Source: Candidatus Cloacimonadota bacterium
Lineage (GTDB): Bacteria > Muiribacteriota > UBA6191
NCBI GenBank assembly: GCA_023954715.1
Contig: JAGSHD010000006.1
Span: 1-64,000, forward strand
DNA: 64,000 nt
Reading direction: 5' to 3'
Positions 37,067 through 47,896 of this stretch are shown here, piece by piece. Within the stretch, counting starts at the first letter, position 1. The number at the start of each line of letters is the position of its first letter. Made by a program: the position numbers and the translations under genes. The notes beneath the pieces are model-generated. The model saw only the letters and a program-made list of their open reading frames with translations. It had not been told where the DNA came from and did not search any database.

Positions 37067-38674
37067 ATGGATACCCCGACTTTAACAAGCTTAAAAACAA
37101 TCGCCATCTCAACTGTTAGTGGGATTACAATAGGATTAATAGCAAACTATATTCAAGGTAAACGAAATGCTCCTTGGAGTACAAGTAAATCTATTTATAA
37201 GCTACTTGGTAAAGAAGATGTAAAAAATCCAAAATTACCTGATGATAATTTATACCAGTCTCATAATTTAGATGCTGGAGAATTGGACGCTCGTCTTTTG
37301 TCCAATGAAAATGTTAACTTTCCGGAAGTATTTGAGATAATGGAGTTATTGTTGCGTTATTGTCATTACAAACATCCATCTACACTCAAACAACTTTACT
37401 CTCGATTAACGTATTTTAATTTAATCTCTAATCTAGACCTTATAGTGGATCAAATTAGCAAAATAACGACTTTGAAGAGAGATAAACTTAAAAGATTAGC
37501 TATTTTTTTACTACGTAACTCTAGTCATCGCACACCTATCAAATTTGCTTTCATTATTCTGGCATGTATCAAAGAAGAGTCTCAAGAAGAGATTTTATTC
37601 AAACTTTCCCATCATGAAGAGTTTACGTTTTACTATTTTAAATATTGGGATATTCTGCAAAAGTATGATGAAAATCGACTCTTTGAGTTAGCTAAAGTAT
37701 TGAAAGGATGGGGACGAATACATAGTTTGCATTCTATCTCTACTACTCCTAAAAAGCATCACCAAACTTGGTTAATTACCCAAGGATGCTTTAACGATGT
37801 TTCTTTTGGCAACACTTTAGTTCCAGTAATAAAACACACACAGTTAACTCATATTTTACAGCAAAAAATTGTATCACCAATAATCATTTATAATATTGGA
37901 CAACTATTGAGTAGCTTTCTACATGCAGAAGATATTGATGTAAAAGACCATTGTCCAAACATTAGTGATGTTTTAGAGCTGTTTGTTAAACATCTTAAAG
38001 ATAGTTCTGAACTATGCTTGTATAACTGTATGCAGCTCATATTACAATTTTTATACTCTCAAAATGAGAACTTCTCAAAGGGTAAGGCTGTAATTTGTAC
38101 CAAAGATAAACTAAACTCATTGATCAACTCTTATGAAGAATTATCCTTAAGAGAAAAGTGGATCCCTATCATGGATAAAGCACTCATGAGTGAAGACGAC
38201 TTTGAGTTTCAAGATGCATCTTTAGCATCACAATTTTTAGAAATCGATGTTTGGACTATTTACCGACATAAACTAAAAAACGATTCGCTCAATCCGGCTT
38301 TGTGGTTTGCTTCTACTCATGGAGCCAGTTATAAGCGCATTTTAAAGATGGTTAACTTCGCTGAGCAAACCTTTTGTAATGATATACAAACTCCAGAAAA
38401 CCAACATCAAAATTACATAGACTCTTATCTACTTATCTTGCAAGCATTATATCCATTTACTGGTACAGGAGAAAAGCTCTTAATCAATGCCCTGAAGTCT
38501 AAGCAAAGCAAGATAACTTTATATGCACTAAAGATTTGTGATGTATGGAAACAAGAACAATTATCAGCCCCTCTTTTAGACTCAATATTAGATCTCAAAC
38601 GTGACCAAATTGACCATGACTCTCAAAAGGTCTTAGATTCTATCTTAGAGTATATTAAAGACCTAGATGAGTAA
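37067..38674 (+). CDS. Helical protein of unknown function with N-terminal membrane anchor
   Basis: The 535-residue protein has a hydrophobic segment at about residues 10-28 (IAISTVSGITIGLIANYI) that is probably a membrane anchor. The rest is predicted all-alpha, rich in Leu and Lys, and resembles a HEAT-like helical array, without a clear repeat signature. Scattered Cys and His residues show no metal-binding pattern. The nearest SD-like sequence (AGGAA) is somewhat far upstream of the ATG. The gene abuts the convergent YjjB-like gene with no bases between the stop codons. I do not recognise a family. Confidence 0.65.
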   Translation: MDTPTLTSLKTIAISTVSGITIGLIANYIQGKRNAPWSTSKSIYKLLGKEDVKNPKLPDDNLYQSHNLDAGELDARLLSNENVNFPEVFEIMELLLRYCHYKHPSTLKQLYSRLTYFNLISNLDLIVDQISKITTLKRDKLKRLAIFLLRNSSHRTPIKFAFIILACIKEESQEEILFKLSHHEEFTFYYFKYWDILQKYDENRLFELAKVLKGWGRIHSLHSISTTPKKHHQTWLITQGCFNDVSFGNTLVPVIKHTQLTHILQQKIVSPIIIYNIGQLLSSFLHAEDIDVKDHCPNISDVLELFVKHLKDSSELCLYNCMQLILQFLYSQNENFSKGKAVICTKDKLNSLINSYEELSLREKWIPIMDKALMSEDDFEFQDASLASQFLEIDVWTIYRHKLKNDSLNPALWFASTHGASYKRILKMVNFAEQTFCNDIQTPENQHQNYIDSYLLILQALYPFTGTGEKLLINALKSKQSKITLYALKICDVWKQEQLSAPLLDSILDLKRDQIDHDSQKVLDSILEYIKDLDE

Positions 38675-39091
38675 CTAAAGCTCTAATTCACGAGAAAAGA
38701 CAAATTCTGCTAGCATTCCACCCAATACAATTGCACAAGCCACAAAAATCATTTCAAAACCTAGTACAGCGCCCCCATCTCCATGCTTTCCCATAAAGGT
38801 ACCCATCATTTTAAAGCCTATCGAACCAGGGACTAAAAGGATGGTTGGAGGTAGGCTTGTGATTTGAATTGGTGTTTTTTTGTACTTTCTTCGATACAAA
38901 GCTAAAATTCCTATCAAGAACGCTGTAAAAAAAGTGGTAGTGACTAAATCAAAGGATTTACTCATATGTATGAAACAAGTTTGTGAAATCACACTAACTA
39001 AACCGATAAAAACTAACTCACTTTTTCGTATTTGATATATAAAACATAAACAAGTCGTAACTAAAAATATAAAAATAAGGTGAAGGATCAT
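38675..39091 (-). CDS. ThrE-type exporter small subunit (YjjB-like)
   Basis: About four transmembrane helices occupy 138 residues. The segment PPTILLVPGSIGFKMMG is the hallmark of the C-terminal half of threonine/serine exporters (ThrE_2). In E. coli the split pair YjjP/YjjB exports succinate; in Corynebacterium the fused ThrE exports threonine and serine. The substrate here is unknown. The start overlaps the stop of the large subunit by four bases (ATGA). Confidence 0.85.
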   Translation of the reverse strand: MILHLIFIFLVTTCLCFIYQIRKSELVFIGLVSVISQTCFIHMSKSFDLVTTTFFTAFLIGILALYRRKYKKTPIQITSLPPTILLVPGSIGFKMMGTFMGKHGDGGAVLGFEMIFVACAIVLGGMLAEFVFSRELEL

Positions 39092-39861
39092 AATGATACT
39101 CCAAACAATTGTAAGGGTAAATATACTCCAAAAGAGATAAACAGTAGTACTAAAAGAGCTTCAATAAACCGTGCACTACCACTTAAAAACTGTCTATGAG
39201 ATAACTCAGCAATTGAATTGGTCAGCCCTAAACCAGGGGTTAAAATGATAATTCCAGAAAGAATAACAAGTTGAATGCTTTCTATATGAAAGACTTTCTG
39301 ATACCAAATGCACAAACTACTAACCAAAAATGCACTTACAAAGTTAGATAAAAACGAAGCCTGTTTAGCATTAGAAAAGTATCTTTCACTAAAATAAACT
39401 ACTATTCCTAATAGTGCACAAAGTAGACAATCATAAACTCCTCCACCCAACATAAATTGAAAGAAGGTTGACACTACTGAAAAGCAAACAATAATTAGTG
39501 ATTGAGGATAAGGATCTGGTAACTCTAATATCTTGTCCAATTGTTTTTCTGCTAGCCGTGTGCCCACTCCGGTGCGAACAATTTCATCACAAAAGTCAGA
39601 CAGATTATGCAATAAACTTAATTTTATCCCCAATTTCTTGACCCGAACAAAACATATTATATGAGCTGTTCTATGCTTAAGTTGTAATTGAACCCCAGTA
39701 GGAACAATCAATATCTCACCTTCTAGGCCTTTTGCTATACACAAACGTTCAATTCTATCCTCTAAGCGATGCGTAGAACATCCTGCCGCCAAAAGGGCTT
39801 CTGCTAAGGATACTAAAAAGTAAGAGTGTCTTGTTAAATAACTATTATCATTTGGCTTCAT
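39088..39861 (-). CDS. ThrE-type exporter large subunit (YjjP-like)
   Basis: The N-terminal cytoplasmic part contains LLAAGCSTHRLEDRIERL and VPTGVQL, the signatures of the ThrE_1 (DUF1212) family, followed by about five membrane helices from residue 115 on. It forms an exporter with the YjjB-like subunit encoded immediately downstream. I chose the ATG at 39861; the codon before it is a TTG. The start lies within the 3' end of the upstream gene (14-base overlap), so all three genes are probably translated together. Confidence 0.86.
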   Translation of the reverse strand: MKPNDNSYLTRHSYFLVSLAEALLAAGCSTHRLEDRIERLCIAKGLEGEILIVPTGVQLQLKHRTAHIICFVRVKKLGIKLSLLHNLSDFCDEIVRTGVGTRLAEKQLDKILELPDPYPQSLIIVCFSVVSTFFQFMLGGGVYDCLLCALLGIVVYFSERYFSNAKQASFLSNFVSAFLVSSLCIWYQKVFHIESIQLVILSGIIILTPGLGLTNSIAELSHRQFLSGSARFIEALLVLLFISFGVYLPLQLFGVSL

Positions 39862-40471
39862 CAACTAACTCATATCTACTACGAAAGTTTTGATCAAACA
39901 ATTCACTACCATCATTGATTAGATAACTTGAGCATTCTAACCAATCTCTTCTTTTTTCATTAAAAATCTTTTTTATCTGTGATTCAGAATCTGTCAAATC
40001 AAAAGCTAGTCCATGAAGTCGACGCTTTAAGATCCTATGATGTGTGGGTAGTTTCATAAATAATTGTGGAGTTTCTAAGTTTCTACGATAAAACGGATAA
40101 TCAATTTCAATTTCGAATTGTCTGCCCTGCTTTTCAAAAGTAAAAACTAGGGAGTATTTAATCCTCTTCAAAGATTTATATAAAGATCCGGTACTTCGAA
40201 TCGGAAAAGAGAGAAGCTCTATATTGACTTTAGCGTTGCCCTGTTTTTTATCCTTGATAGATCCTTTTTGATCTTTTAACTCTATGATTGTTTTATTATC
40301 TTTTGATAGATAGGAAATCTGCGTTTTTGTCTTTACATGGAGTAACTTAGCGTCCCATGAATAGGTAAAGTCAAAATGAAAAGGTTTTACTACAAATGTA
40401 CCACCTTCATTACAAAAAAGACTGCTGGTAAATAAACTTAAAAAAACTGTAATCAAGTAATATATTTTCAT
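39848..40471 (-). CDS. Exported protein of unknown function
   Basis: A signal peptide (about residues 1-20, ending SSLFC or nearby) precedes a beta-rich domain with many Lys and aromatic residues (VKPFHFDFTYSWDAKLLHVKT). No known motif is visible. I chose the ATG at 40471 because GGAGATAAG directly precedes it and it puts the signal peptide at the N-terminus. The gene overlaps the YjjP-like gene, so it is the first gene of that operon. Whether it acts with the exporter is unknown. Confidence 0.68.
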   Translation of the reverse strand: MKIYYLITVFLSLFTSSLFCNEGGTFVVKPFHFDFTYSWDAKLLHVKTKTQISYLSKDNKTIIELKDQKGSIKDKKQGNAKVNIELLSFPIRSTGSLYKSLKRIKYSLVFTFEKQGRQFEIEIDYPFYRRNLETPQLFMKLPTHHRILKRRLHGLAFDLTDSESQIKKIFNEKRRDWLECSSYLINDGSELFDQNFRSRYELVDEAK

Positions 40472-40774
40472 CTTATCTCCAGCGCTTGTTGTATGCATAA
40501 TCTTTACTACATTTTAAACTTATACTTTTAAGTACCTACACCTCGGTCGGAATCATAAAGAGTAGAAAAAACATAAACATGGGCTTTCTGTTTCTTCAGT
40601 ATAATTATGCTAATACCATAAAATTTCGTCATCTTGAAGAAAGTCGAAAGATTTTAAAAGTTAAGTCTTTGATTGATATTGATATTACGTATAAACGAAT
40701 TCAATTGTTTCAAATAATCTATAGAATACAAACTAACAATTTAAGATCAAAATTCATATATTTATCGATCAGTT
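40472..40774. other. Intergenic region
   Basis: About 300 AT-rich bases lie between the chemotaxis operon end and the exporter operon start, both on the minus strand. No gene or clear terminator is visible. A plus-strand reading frame beginning at 40579 runs antisense into the mcp gene and looks like chance. Confidence 0.5.
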
Positions 40775-43549
40775 TTAAAAGTTTTTCATGTCTTCGTCAT
40801 CCAGTGGTAAAATCTGAGTCTCGTCACTTAAATTTTTCATTTCACTCCAACCACTTTTCTTTTGGGGTTTTATATATGACTTCGGTTCCACAGAGCTACT
40901 TAAACGATCTTCAGATTCAACATTGTTCTTCTCTTCTTTTTGCTTTCCTGTAATCATCCTAGACAAATCTTCTACCACTTTTTTAGTCTCGAAGGATTGT
41001 GCAGAAAGCTCATCACTAGCGGCAGCAGATTGCTCCGATATAGCCGCACTACTTTGAGTGACTTTATTCATATCATGTAGTGCAGTAGATATCTCTTCGA
41101 TTCCACGAGCTTGCTCAGAACTAGCGATAGAGATCTCTTCAATTGTTGTTGTACTCTGCTGAATCTTATCCACAATCGAAGCCAAAGTCGTGGCAACTTC
41201 ATCAGACACTTTCACTCCTTCTTCACTAGACTTTCTAGATCGAAAAATTAAATCTTCTGTCTCTTTAGCTGCTTCAGTAGACCGCATCGCTAAGGATCGA
41301 ATCTCATCTGAAACCACTGCAAACCCTCTACCAGCATCTCCTGCTCTTGCTGCTTCAACTGCCGCATTTAGAGCCAATAAATTCGTCTGAAATGCTATTT
41401 CATCGATTGTTTTAATAATTTTTTGAGACTGCTCTGATACATCTCGAATTCCTAGATTTACTTCTGATAATTTTGTCATCGATTTACTACATTCTTTGGC
41501 ACCCTTAAAGGTATCACTAATCAAGTCATTCACTAAATTTGCATGGTTAGCATTTCGATCAATCATAGAAGATATTTCTTCAACAGCAGAAGATACTTCT
41601 TCTAAAGAAGCAGCTTGTTGTGATGAGCCACTTGCTACCATTTGAGAAGATTTGCTTACTTCACCCGCTGCAATAGACAATTGATCTGCTCCTTCATCTA
41701 GTGAATCAATCACTTCATTGATTGGATCAGCAATAGACTTTGTTATCACATAAGTTACCAATAAAATAATCACGATCCCAAATATTAATAAGTAAGTAAA
41801 TAAGTCTTGGAATTTTTTTAGAGAAGCTAATGCTTCGTCCTTACTAATTTCTGCTATCAAAACCCAATGCACATCCAATAAATCTAAAGGAGTATATGCA
41901 GACAAAACTGTTTTCCCATTATAGTTTTTCGACTCAGTACTTTCTTTTTTTCCGTTTAAAGCCTTTTGTACTGCTACAGACTTTACAAGCCCTTTTTTAG
42001 GATCTTTGAATGATGCATCTACAGAGTGTAACTGTGGGTCTAATAAGGAGTCGGAACGCATTAAATGATCGCTACCTACTAGATATATTTCACCACTATC
42101 GCCCATACCTTCAGTTGTTTGCATAATTTTATTGAAGAACGATGATGATATTTCAATACAGATCAAAAGTTCAACATGATCATCAATCACTACTGGACTT
42201 ATAAAATATGATCGAACACTACCTTCATTAAAAGAAGTGACCTCAAAGTCTGAAAATGTAATTCTCTTTTCTTTTTTTGCCAATGCAATAGATTTAGAAA
42301 ATTTAGTGTCTTGAAGGTCTTTATCATTGATATTTTTTAAAAGCAAGTTTGACTCACTTGATGTATAGAAAATTGTCCCTTCATTTCCGATCAAGTATAC
42401 TTTTTCATAGTGCGAATACTCGGCAATCTTTTGAAAAATATCCTTTGCACCTTCTTGATCATCACTAGTTAGCAAGTCAGTATAATTTACTTTTGTGATC
42501 AACGACCAATTTAAACCAAAGTTATTTAAGACATTGGCACTAACTAGAACCTTCACACCAGCTGAATCAATAAAAGTATCTTGAAACGACTCTCTATTAT
42601 GGAGTGATTTTATAATATATTCAGTGCTTATTGGATAACCCACCACATATCTACCATCCCCCATTGTCGTTAAATCACTACGAAAGCTTATTTTATCATC
42701 AGATTTCCCTACAATAAATGTTTCAGCACTTTTTGTCATTCCATCTCTAATTTGTACAATTTTATTAAAGCCTCTCTTAGAAATACGAACGGCGACCATT
42801 CCAAGGTCTACCTCATCATCAGTTTGGAGCATACCTCCAATAAACATACTCTGCTCACCTACCATATCGTAGTAAGAAAAGTCTTCAACAACAATTTCAG
42901 TGGAATCATTTTTAAGTCTAGTAAAAAGCTTACTTAACCCAGTACCTTTTAACTCACCAGAAAGTAAATTCTGCCCTAAATCTCCATCTTGATTTGTTGA
43001 AAATAATACATTTGCACTATCTGCATCTACCAAATAGATATCCTCTATGTTAGCCAGTGCCGTAGTCCTCATTAGTGGGGTAGCATATAGTTCCCAAATC
43101 TCAGCATATTCATCTGTTTCTACATCAAAACCATCAGATTGTTGAGATTTCGTACGTACGTGATAAGCTTTTAAGTCTCTATGCAGCCCTCTCATTTGTG
43201 TAGAGTCTGCCCTAGATAATCCCTCTACAAAAGATGCGAAGTGATTTAGGTGGTTTTCAATTTGTTTCGATTTTAAGTGCTGAACAATAGCAAACTTAGA
43301 AAAACCACCGTGTCTAGCGTTCGCTGTAAAATTTGCAAGAGATGCACTATCTGTTTTAATATCTCGAAACTCTTTTTCTATTTGTACCTTTTTAATCTGA
43401 CGTAAAGAAGTTAATTGATTATATACAAGCTCATTTAACGACTCTGAAGTAGTTAGATAAGATATGGCTCCAAGTACAATAAACGGTCCCAATCCAAGCA
43501 CTAAAAATGCTATGAATAATTTTGTTCTTAACTTAATCTGCTTAAACAT
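40775..43549 (-). CDS. Methyl-accepting chemotaxis protein
   Basis: The transducer has membrane helices at about 13-34 and 583-606, enclosing an unusually large periplasmic sensor of about 550 residues. The sensor contains at least two Cache-like regions, judged from repeated segments such as [19 protein letters not shown]. The cytoplasmic part has a HAMP-like start and the signalling hairpin [20 protein letters not shown] at about 715-735, with methylation-helix patterns on both sides. No C-terminal CheR-binding pentapeptide is present. AAGGAAACAAT precedes the ATG. It is the last gene of the che operon, so it probably feeds that CheA. Confidence 0.93.
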   Translation of the reverse strand: MFKQIKLRTKLFIAFLVLGLGPFIVLGAISYLTTSESLNELVYNQLTSLRQIKKVQIEKEFRDIKTDSASLANFTANARHGGFSKFAIVQHLKSKQIENHLNHFASFVEGLSRADSTQMRGLHRDLKAYHVRTKSQQSDGFDVETDEYAEIWELYATPLMRTTALANIEDIYLVDADSANVLFSTNQDGDLGQNLLSGELKGTGLSKLFTRLKNDSTEIVVEDFSYYDMVGEQSMFIGGMLQTDDEVDLGMVAVRISKRGFNKIVQIRDGMTKSAETFIVGKSDDKISFRSDLTTMGDGRYVVGYPISTEYIIKSLHNRESFQDTFIDSAGVKVLVSANVLNNFGLNWSLITKVNYTDLLTSDDQEGAKDIFQKIAEYSHYEKVYLIGNEGTIFYTSSESNLLLKNINDKDLQDTKFSKSIALAKKEKRITFSDFEVTSFNEGSVRSYFISPVVIDDHVELLICIEISSSFFNKIMQTTEGMGDSGEIYLVGSDHLMRSDSLLDPQLHSVDASFKDPKKGLVKSVAVQKALNGKKESTESKNYNGKTVLSAYTPLDLLDVHWVLIAEISKDEALASLKKFQDLFTYLLIFGIVIILLVTYVITKSIADPINEVIDSLDEGADQLSIAAGEVSKSSQMVASGSSQQAASLEEVSSAVEEISSMIDRNANHANLVNDLISDTFKGAKECSKSMTKLSEVNLGIRDVSEQSQKIIKTIDEIAFQTNLLALNAAVEAARAGDAGRGFAVVSDEIRSLAMRSTEAAKETEDLIFRSRKSSEEGVKVSDEVATTLASIVDKIQQSTTTIEEISIASSEQARGIEEISTALHDMNKVTQSSAAISEQSAAASDELSAQSFETKKVVEDLSRMITGKQKEEKNNVESEDRLSSSVEPKSYIKPQKKSGWSEMKNLSDETQILPLDDEDMKNF

Positions 43550-43573
43550 ATTGTTTCCTTTCTAAGAAACTTT

Positions 43574-44596
43574 TTATAATTCTAGTTCTTTCATTAAATG
43601 AAATGAAATATCTTTTAAACTTAATATTTTATCAACGGCTTTTAATTCAATGGCTGCCCTTGGCATTCCAAATACAACAGATGACTCCTCGTCTTGCGCA
43701 ATTGTCAAACAACCTGACTCTTTCATTGATAACAAGCCTTGTGCTCCATCTTTACCCATACCCGTTAAAATAACACCGATACAATCATCAGAAATCCTAG
43801 CAATAGAAGAAAATAAAACATCCACTGCAGGTCTTTGATAATGGATTAAAGGACCAGTACGTAAGTTACACAAAAATTTACCGTCCTTTTTAACTACCTT
43901 TAAATGAAGATTACCTGGAGCAATCAAAACTTTACCTGGAGTTATCTCTTCAAGGTCTTCTGCTTCTTTTACATAAAGTTTGCAACAATGATTCAAACTA
44001 TCAGCAAATGAGCTTGTGAACTCAGCTGGCATATGTTGCGTGATTACTATACCCGGAAAATTCTCTGGCAAACGTGTTAGGATGGCCTCAATTGCTCTTG
44101 TTCCACCAGTGGAAGCACCAATCGCTACAAACCTATTATGGTTTAGGCCTACTGTCTTATGCAAGTCTACAACTAGAGTGCTGGGTACTAGTTTTTCAAT
44201 GTCTACCTTAGCCGCTTCAAAAATTTTCTGTTTTAAGTCTTGAATGATTAAATGTAAATCATTATCATTTTCAGGTTTACAAATAAAATCAAAAGCCCCA
44301 TAGCGAATAGCTTTTATGGCGTATTGGGTATATTTTTTACTATTAGCACTAAACATAATAGTAGGAATTGGAAAATGCTCCATTAACTTTTGTAGAAAGC
44401 TCAATCCATCCATTTTAGGCATTTCTACGTCTAGTATGAGAACATCGGGCTTGTCTCTAACAATACTTCTTCTGGCTTCATAAGGGTCACAAGCACTCCC
44501 TATTACTTGGATGCCATCAATTTTTGAAAGTTCTTTTGTAAAGAGTTTCTGAACAAATAGCATATCATCAACTATGAAAACTTTGACATCTTGCAT
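43574..44596 (-). CDS. cheB: Chemotaxis protein-glutamate methylesterase CheB
   Basis: An intact receiver domain (acid pocket Asp10 and Asp11, phospho-acceptor Asp56 in LILDVEMPKMDG, lysine in CKPEN) is joined to the methylesterase domain. The catalytic triad is Ser162 (GASTGG), His188 (ITQHMP) and Asp283 (GMGKDGAQG). It removes methyl groups from receptor glutamates and adapts signalling. AAGGGA lies upstream of the ATG, which follows the cheR stop codon directly. The receiver makes it the only phosphorylation target of CheA encoded in this operon. Confidence 0.95.
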   Translation of the reverse strand: MQDVKVFIVDDMLFVQKLFTKELSKIDGIQVIGSACDPYEARRSIVRDKPDVLILDVEMPKMDGLSFLQKLMEHFPIPTIMFSANSKKYTQYAIKAIRYGAFDFICKPENDNDLHLIIQDLKQKIFEAAKVDIEKLVPSTLVVDLHKTVGLNHNRFVAIGASTGGTRAIEAILTRLPENFPGIVITQHMPAEFTSSFADSLNHCCKLYVKEAEDLEEITPGKVLIAPGNLHLKVVKKDGKFLCNLRTGPLIHYQRPAVDVLFSSIARISDDCIGVILTGMGKDGAQGLLSMKESGCLTIAQDEESSVVFGMPRAAIELKAVDKILSLKDISFHLMKELEL

Positions 44597-45433
44597 TTAA
44601 ATCCCTTTATTTATATATACAGATGGTGAATGGTATTGTAGTTTTAGTTTTTTTCTATTGAGACTTTCTGATAATCCAACAAATAACATCCCATCTGACC
44701 TAAGATTATTTCGAAACCTTTCGACTAAAGAATCTCTAAAAGCCTGATTAAAGTATATCATTACATTTCTACAAAAAATTGCATCAAACTTATTTTCAAA
44801 TCGAAATGAATTTTTTAGATTAAAATGTCTCCAGGTGATTTTTGAAGTAATAACTGGCTTGGCAACATAATAATTGTCTTCTTCTATGAAGTATTTTTTT
44901 AACATTATTTCTGAAAATTTGGTGAAATGATGCTTACTATATTTTGCAGAATTTGCCGCTTGTAAGCACTTCAAAGAAAGATCTGTAGCTAACACTTTGA
45001 TATTTATACTATCATCATCTATAACCTCTAATAAGCTGATTAAAATAGAGATTGCTTCTTCACCCGTTGAACAGCCAGCTGACCAAATAGATAATTCATT
45101 TTTATCATTACCCTGCTTAATTTGTTGAATTTTAGGTACCAATAAATCGTCTGTTAATATCTTAAAATGGCTGTTTTCCCTAAAAAAACTTGTTACATTT
45201 GTAGTGACTACGTCTAACAAATGTATTAATTCTTGATCTTTATTTTCATTGAGGTACTGATAGTAAGCTGACAACCCAGCAAGCTTCAAAGTTCGGACTC
45301 GCTTGGATAATCTAGACTCTAATAGAGTTCGTTTATCATTTGAGATAACGATTCCTGAATGATAAAAAACAAGGTCTGATAATTTGTTAAATTGATCATC
45401 TGTTAACCTATGTAAACTTTCGACCTGTATCAT
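44597..45433 (-). CDS. cheR: Chemotaxis protein methyltransferase CheR
   Basis: The N-terminal helical domain includes GIVISNDKRTLLESRLSKR, and the SAM-binding domain includes WSAGCSTGEEAIS near residue 118 and FCRNVMIYFN near 220, both diagnostic of CheR. It methylates receptor glutamates using S-adenosylmethionine. Length (278) is standard. Its start overlaps the cheW stop by four bases (ATGA). Confidence 0.95.
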   Translation of the reverse strand: MIQVESLHRLTDDQFNKLSDLVFYHSGIVISNDKRTLLESRLSKRVRTLKLAGLSAYYQYLNENKDQELIHLLDVVTTNVTSFFRENSHFKILTDDLLVPKIQQIKQGNDKNELSIWSAGCSTGEEAISILISLLEVIDDDSINIKVLATDLSLKCLQAANSAKYSKHHFTKFSEIMLKKYFIEEDNYYVAKPVITSKITWRHFNLKNSFRFENKFDAIFCRNVMIYFNQAFRDSLVERFRNNLRSDGMLFVGLSESLNRKKLKLQYHSPSVYINKGI

Positions 45434-45891
45434 GAGACACCTTTAAAAATAATGTCTTCTTGACCAAAAATTTTGTCTATGTTTAATATAACTTTGGTTT
45501 CCTCATTTAATCTAATGACATTTTCTATGAATTCAGCATCGAAATCGGCTTCAAACAATGGATTGGCTTCTTTGCTAGTCTTATCCACATACAATACATC
45601 TTGCACCGAGTCCACTTCAAAACCTATAAAACCATCTCTTTGCGACAGTTCTACAACAATGATACAAGTGGTTTTTGATTTTACTGAATCTTTCAAACCT
45701 AGTCTTCTGTTTAAATTAACAACCGGGATAATCTGACCTCGTATGTTTATGATTCCTTTTACCCACTCTTGACACAATGGAATATCAATACTTGCTCTCC
45801 AAGCTAAAATCTCTTTTACTTGAATAATCTTTATAGCATAAATTTCATTCAATAAAGAAAAACTCAGATGCTTGATTAGTTTTTTATTCAT
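45430..45891 (-). CDS. cheW: Chemotaxis coupling protein CheW
   Basis: A single CheW domain fills the 153 residues; the segment WVKGIINIRGQIIPVVNLNRRLGL is diagnostic. It links the receptor to the CheA kinase. I chose the ATG at 45891, preceded by GAGG within the end of cheA; an ATG at 45903 is also in frame. It overlaps cheA by eight bases. Confidence 0.94.
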   Translation of the reverse strand: MNKKLIKHLSFSLLNEIYAIKIIQVKEILAWRASIDIPLCQEWVKGIINIRGQIIPVVNLNRRLGLKDSVKSKTTCIIVVELSQRDGFIGFEVDSVQDVLYVDKTSKEANPLFEADFDAEFIENVIRLNEETKVILNIDKIFGQEDIIFKGVS

Positions 45892-47896
45892 TGCAAGCCT
45901 CATCTAACAATTGTTGCTTGGGCAATTGAATTAGTTTGGATACATCTAAAATTAAAGCCGCATCTCCACAGGCTAAAATAGCCCCTCCAGCAATCCATTT
46001 TGCTACAGAGAAATGATCTCCTAATGATTTAATCACAATTTCTTGCTTACCTAAAAGCTCATCAACTAATAAAGCATAACGATGCCCATCTACATCAACC
46101 ACCACTAATAACCCATCCCATGGATTCGAAACATCTGAAGTTATTGCCAACAAATCGTAGCATCGTACCAATGGTACTAAATGCTCACGAATCAAAATCA
46201 TTTCACCACGGCCAAGCACGTGAGAATATTTATCATGAGAAATTTTAATAGACTCTCGAACACTAATTGTTGGAATAATAAACTTATGGTCCCCTATACG
46301 AATCACCATGCCATCGATAATGGCTAAAGTGAGAGGTAATCTGATTTCTACTCTAGACCCTTTTCCTTCTTGGGAATCAATTAAAAGTATACCTCTCAAA
46401 CTTTCAATTGCCTGAACAACCACATCCATTCCTACACCACGACCACTTAAATTTGTCACAGTTTCTGCAGTTGAAAAACCTGGTTTCAAAATTAATTGAT
46501 GAATCTCACTTTTTGACAAAGAGTCTTCTTCTTGAATCAAGCCATTTACAATCGCCTTTTGCCTAATCTTTTCTAAACTTAAACCTTTGCCATCATCTTC
46601 TATGGCAATTACAACGCATCCATCTTTATGTTTTGCACTTAATGTGATGGTTCCTTGAGCACTTTTACCCATTTCTTCTCGGTCAAAGGGATCTTCTATA
46701 CCGTGATCACATGCATTTCTTATCATGTGCATTAAGGGATCATACAAATTGTCTACAATACTTCTATCAATCTCCGTTTGCTCACCAAGTGTCTTTAAAA
46801 TGATGTCTTTGTTTAATTTATTTGCCGTATCTCTGACTACGCGATTCATCTTTTTAAAAGTGTTACCAATGGGTATCATGCGAAGTGACAAAGATACATT
46901 TTGTAAGTTATTTACAATTCGTTTGAATTGAGAAAACTCATCTCTCATACCTTTCAAAACATCTTTATGTAGGCCGATTTTATTAGCTATCGAACTGTGA
47001 TTTATTACCAGTTCACCAATACTATCAATCAAAGCATCCATTTTTTTTGTACTGACTCTAAAACTGTCATCAATCTCTCGTTTGCCAGACTTAACTTGGG
47101 CAACAGGAGCGTCATTATTGATTGATCTAATCTCAACAATTGGCTCAACTTTTGTATTAACTTCTGTTTTATATGATTCAAAGTCACTAACAAACAAACT
47201 GCCTTTGCGTACAAAATCATCTACATTAACGTTATGCTTATCCTCAACACCATTTTGATAATTAAACAGGAGCTGATCATACATCACTCTCAAAAAATCT
47301 ATGCCATCAAATAAAAATGCTGTTAAATAATTCGAATGAGACACTTTTCCATCTCTACAATGAGTTAGTAAGTCTTCTAAACAATGAGAGATTTGCTCCA
47401 TATCATTTAAACTTAAAAAGCCTGCCATTCCTTTAATTGTATGAAATGATCGAAAAATATCATTCACATAAGTTAAATCCTCCGGGGTTTCATCCCAAAG
47501 ATTTAAAATCAAGTCCAAAGCTTCTAGATTTTCAAGTGTTTCTTCAAAGAATGTACTAATTAAATCTTCATCCTCTGAAAAAACCTCACTATAGATGGTT
47601 GTATCAAAGCTCATTTCTTCAATACTTTTTGCCTTTTCATTTTCAAAAACAAAAGTGAAGTCTCTCTCTTCACACTTTTGATTTAACAAATCCATCAATT
47701 TTTCTAGGGTTTCTAAAGCCTCTGCGGTATTTACCTCTTGGACGCATTCTTGCAACGGATACAGCAACTCATCCGGGACCACATCTTGTAGTTTTGTTAG
47801 AGTCTCGCAAAAATCATCTGTCGACTTTTCTTTGGATATATTAATCATCAAAAAGTCTTGAGATAACTCTATTAATAAAGATTGTAGATGATTCAT
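45884..47896 (-). CDS. cheA: Chemotaxis histidine kinase CheA
   Basis: The first 100 residues are an acidic helical region not typical of CheA. The phosphotransfer (HPt) domain follows with the phosphorylated His in FRSFHTIKGMAGF (about residue 151). Then come the dimerisation helices (FRVSTKKMDALIDSIGELV), the ATPase core with HMIRNACDHGIEDP near 394 and GRGVGMDVV near 480, and a C-terminal CheW-like domain from about 530. A separate CheY-binding P2 domain is not evident. It is the first gene of the operon cheA-cheW-cheR-cheB-mcp. Confidence 0.95.
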   Translation of the reverse strand: MNHLQSLLIELSQDFLMINISKEKSTDDFCETLTKLQDVVPDELLYPLQECVQEVNTAEALETLEKLMDLLNQKCEERDFTFVFENEKAKSIEEMSFDTTIYSEVFSEDEDLISTFFEETLENLEALDLILNLWDETPEDLTYVNDIFRSFHTIKGMAGFLSLNDMEQISHCLEDLLTHCRDGKVSHSNYLTAFLFDGIDFLRVMYDQLLFNYQNGVEDKHNVNVDDFVRKGSLFVSDFESYKTEVNTKVEPIVEIRSINNDAPVAQVKSGKREIDDSFRVSTKKMDALIDSIGELVINHSSIANKIGLHKDVLKGMRDEFSQFKRIVNNLQNVSLSLRMIPIGNTFKKMNRVVRDTANKLNKDIILKTLGEQTEIDRSIVDNLYDPLMHMIRNACDHGIEDPFDREEMGKSAQGTITLSAKHKDGCVVIAIEDDGKGLSLEKIRQKAIVNGLIQEEDSLSKSEIHQLILKPGFSTAETVTNLSGRGVGMDVVVQAIESLRGILLIDSQEGKGSRVEIRLPLTLAIIDGMVIRIGDHKFIIPTISVRESIKISHDKYSHVLGRGEMILIREHLVPLVRCYDLLAITSDVSNPWDGLLVVVDVDGHRYALLVDELLGKQEIVIKSLGDHFSVAKWIAGGAILACGDAALILDVSKLIQLPKQQLLDEACNE

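Noticed and set aside
40579..40953. Plus-strand reading frame of 124 codons
   Set aside because: It runs antisense into the 3' end of the chemotaxis receptor gene, has no ribosome binding site and resembles no protein.
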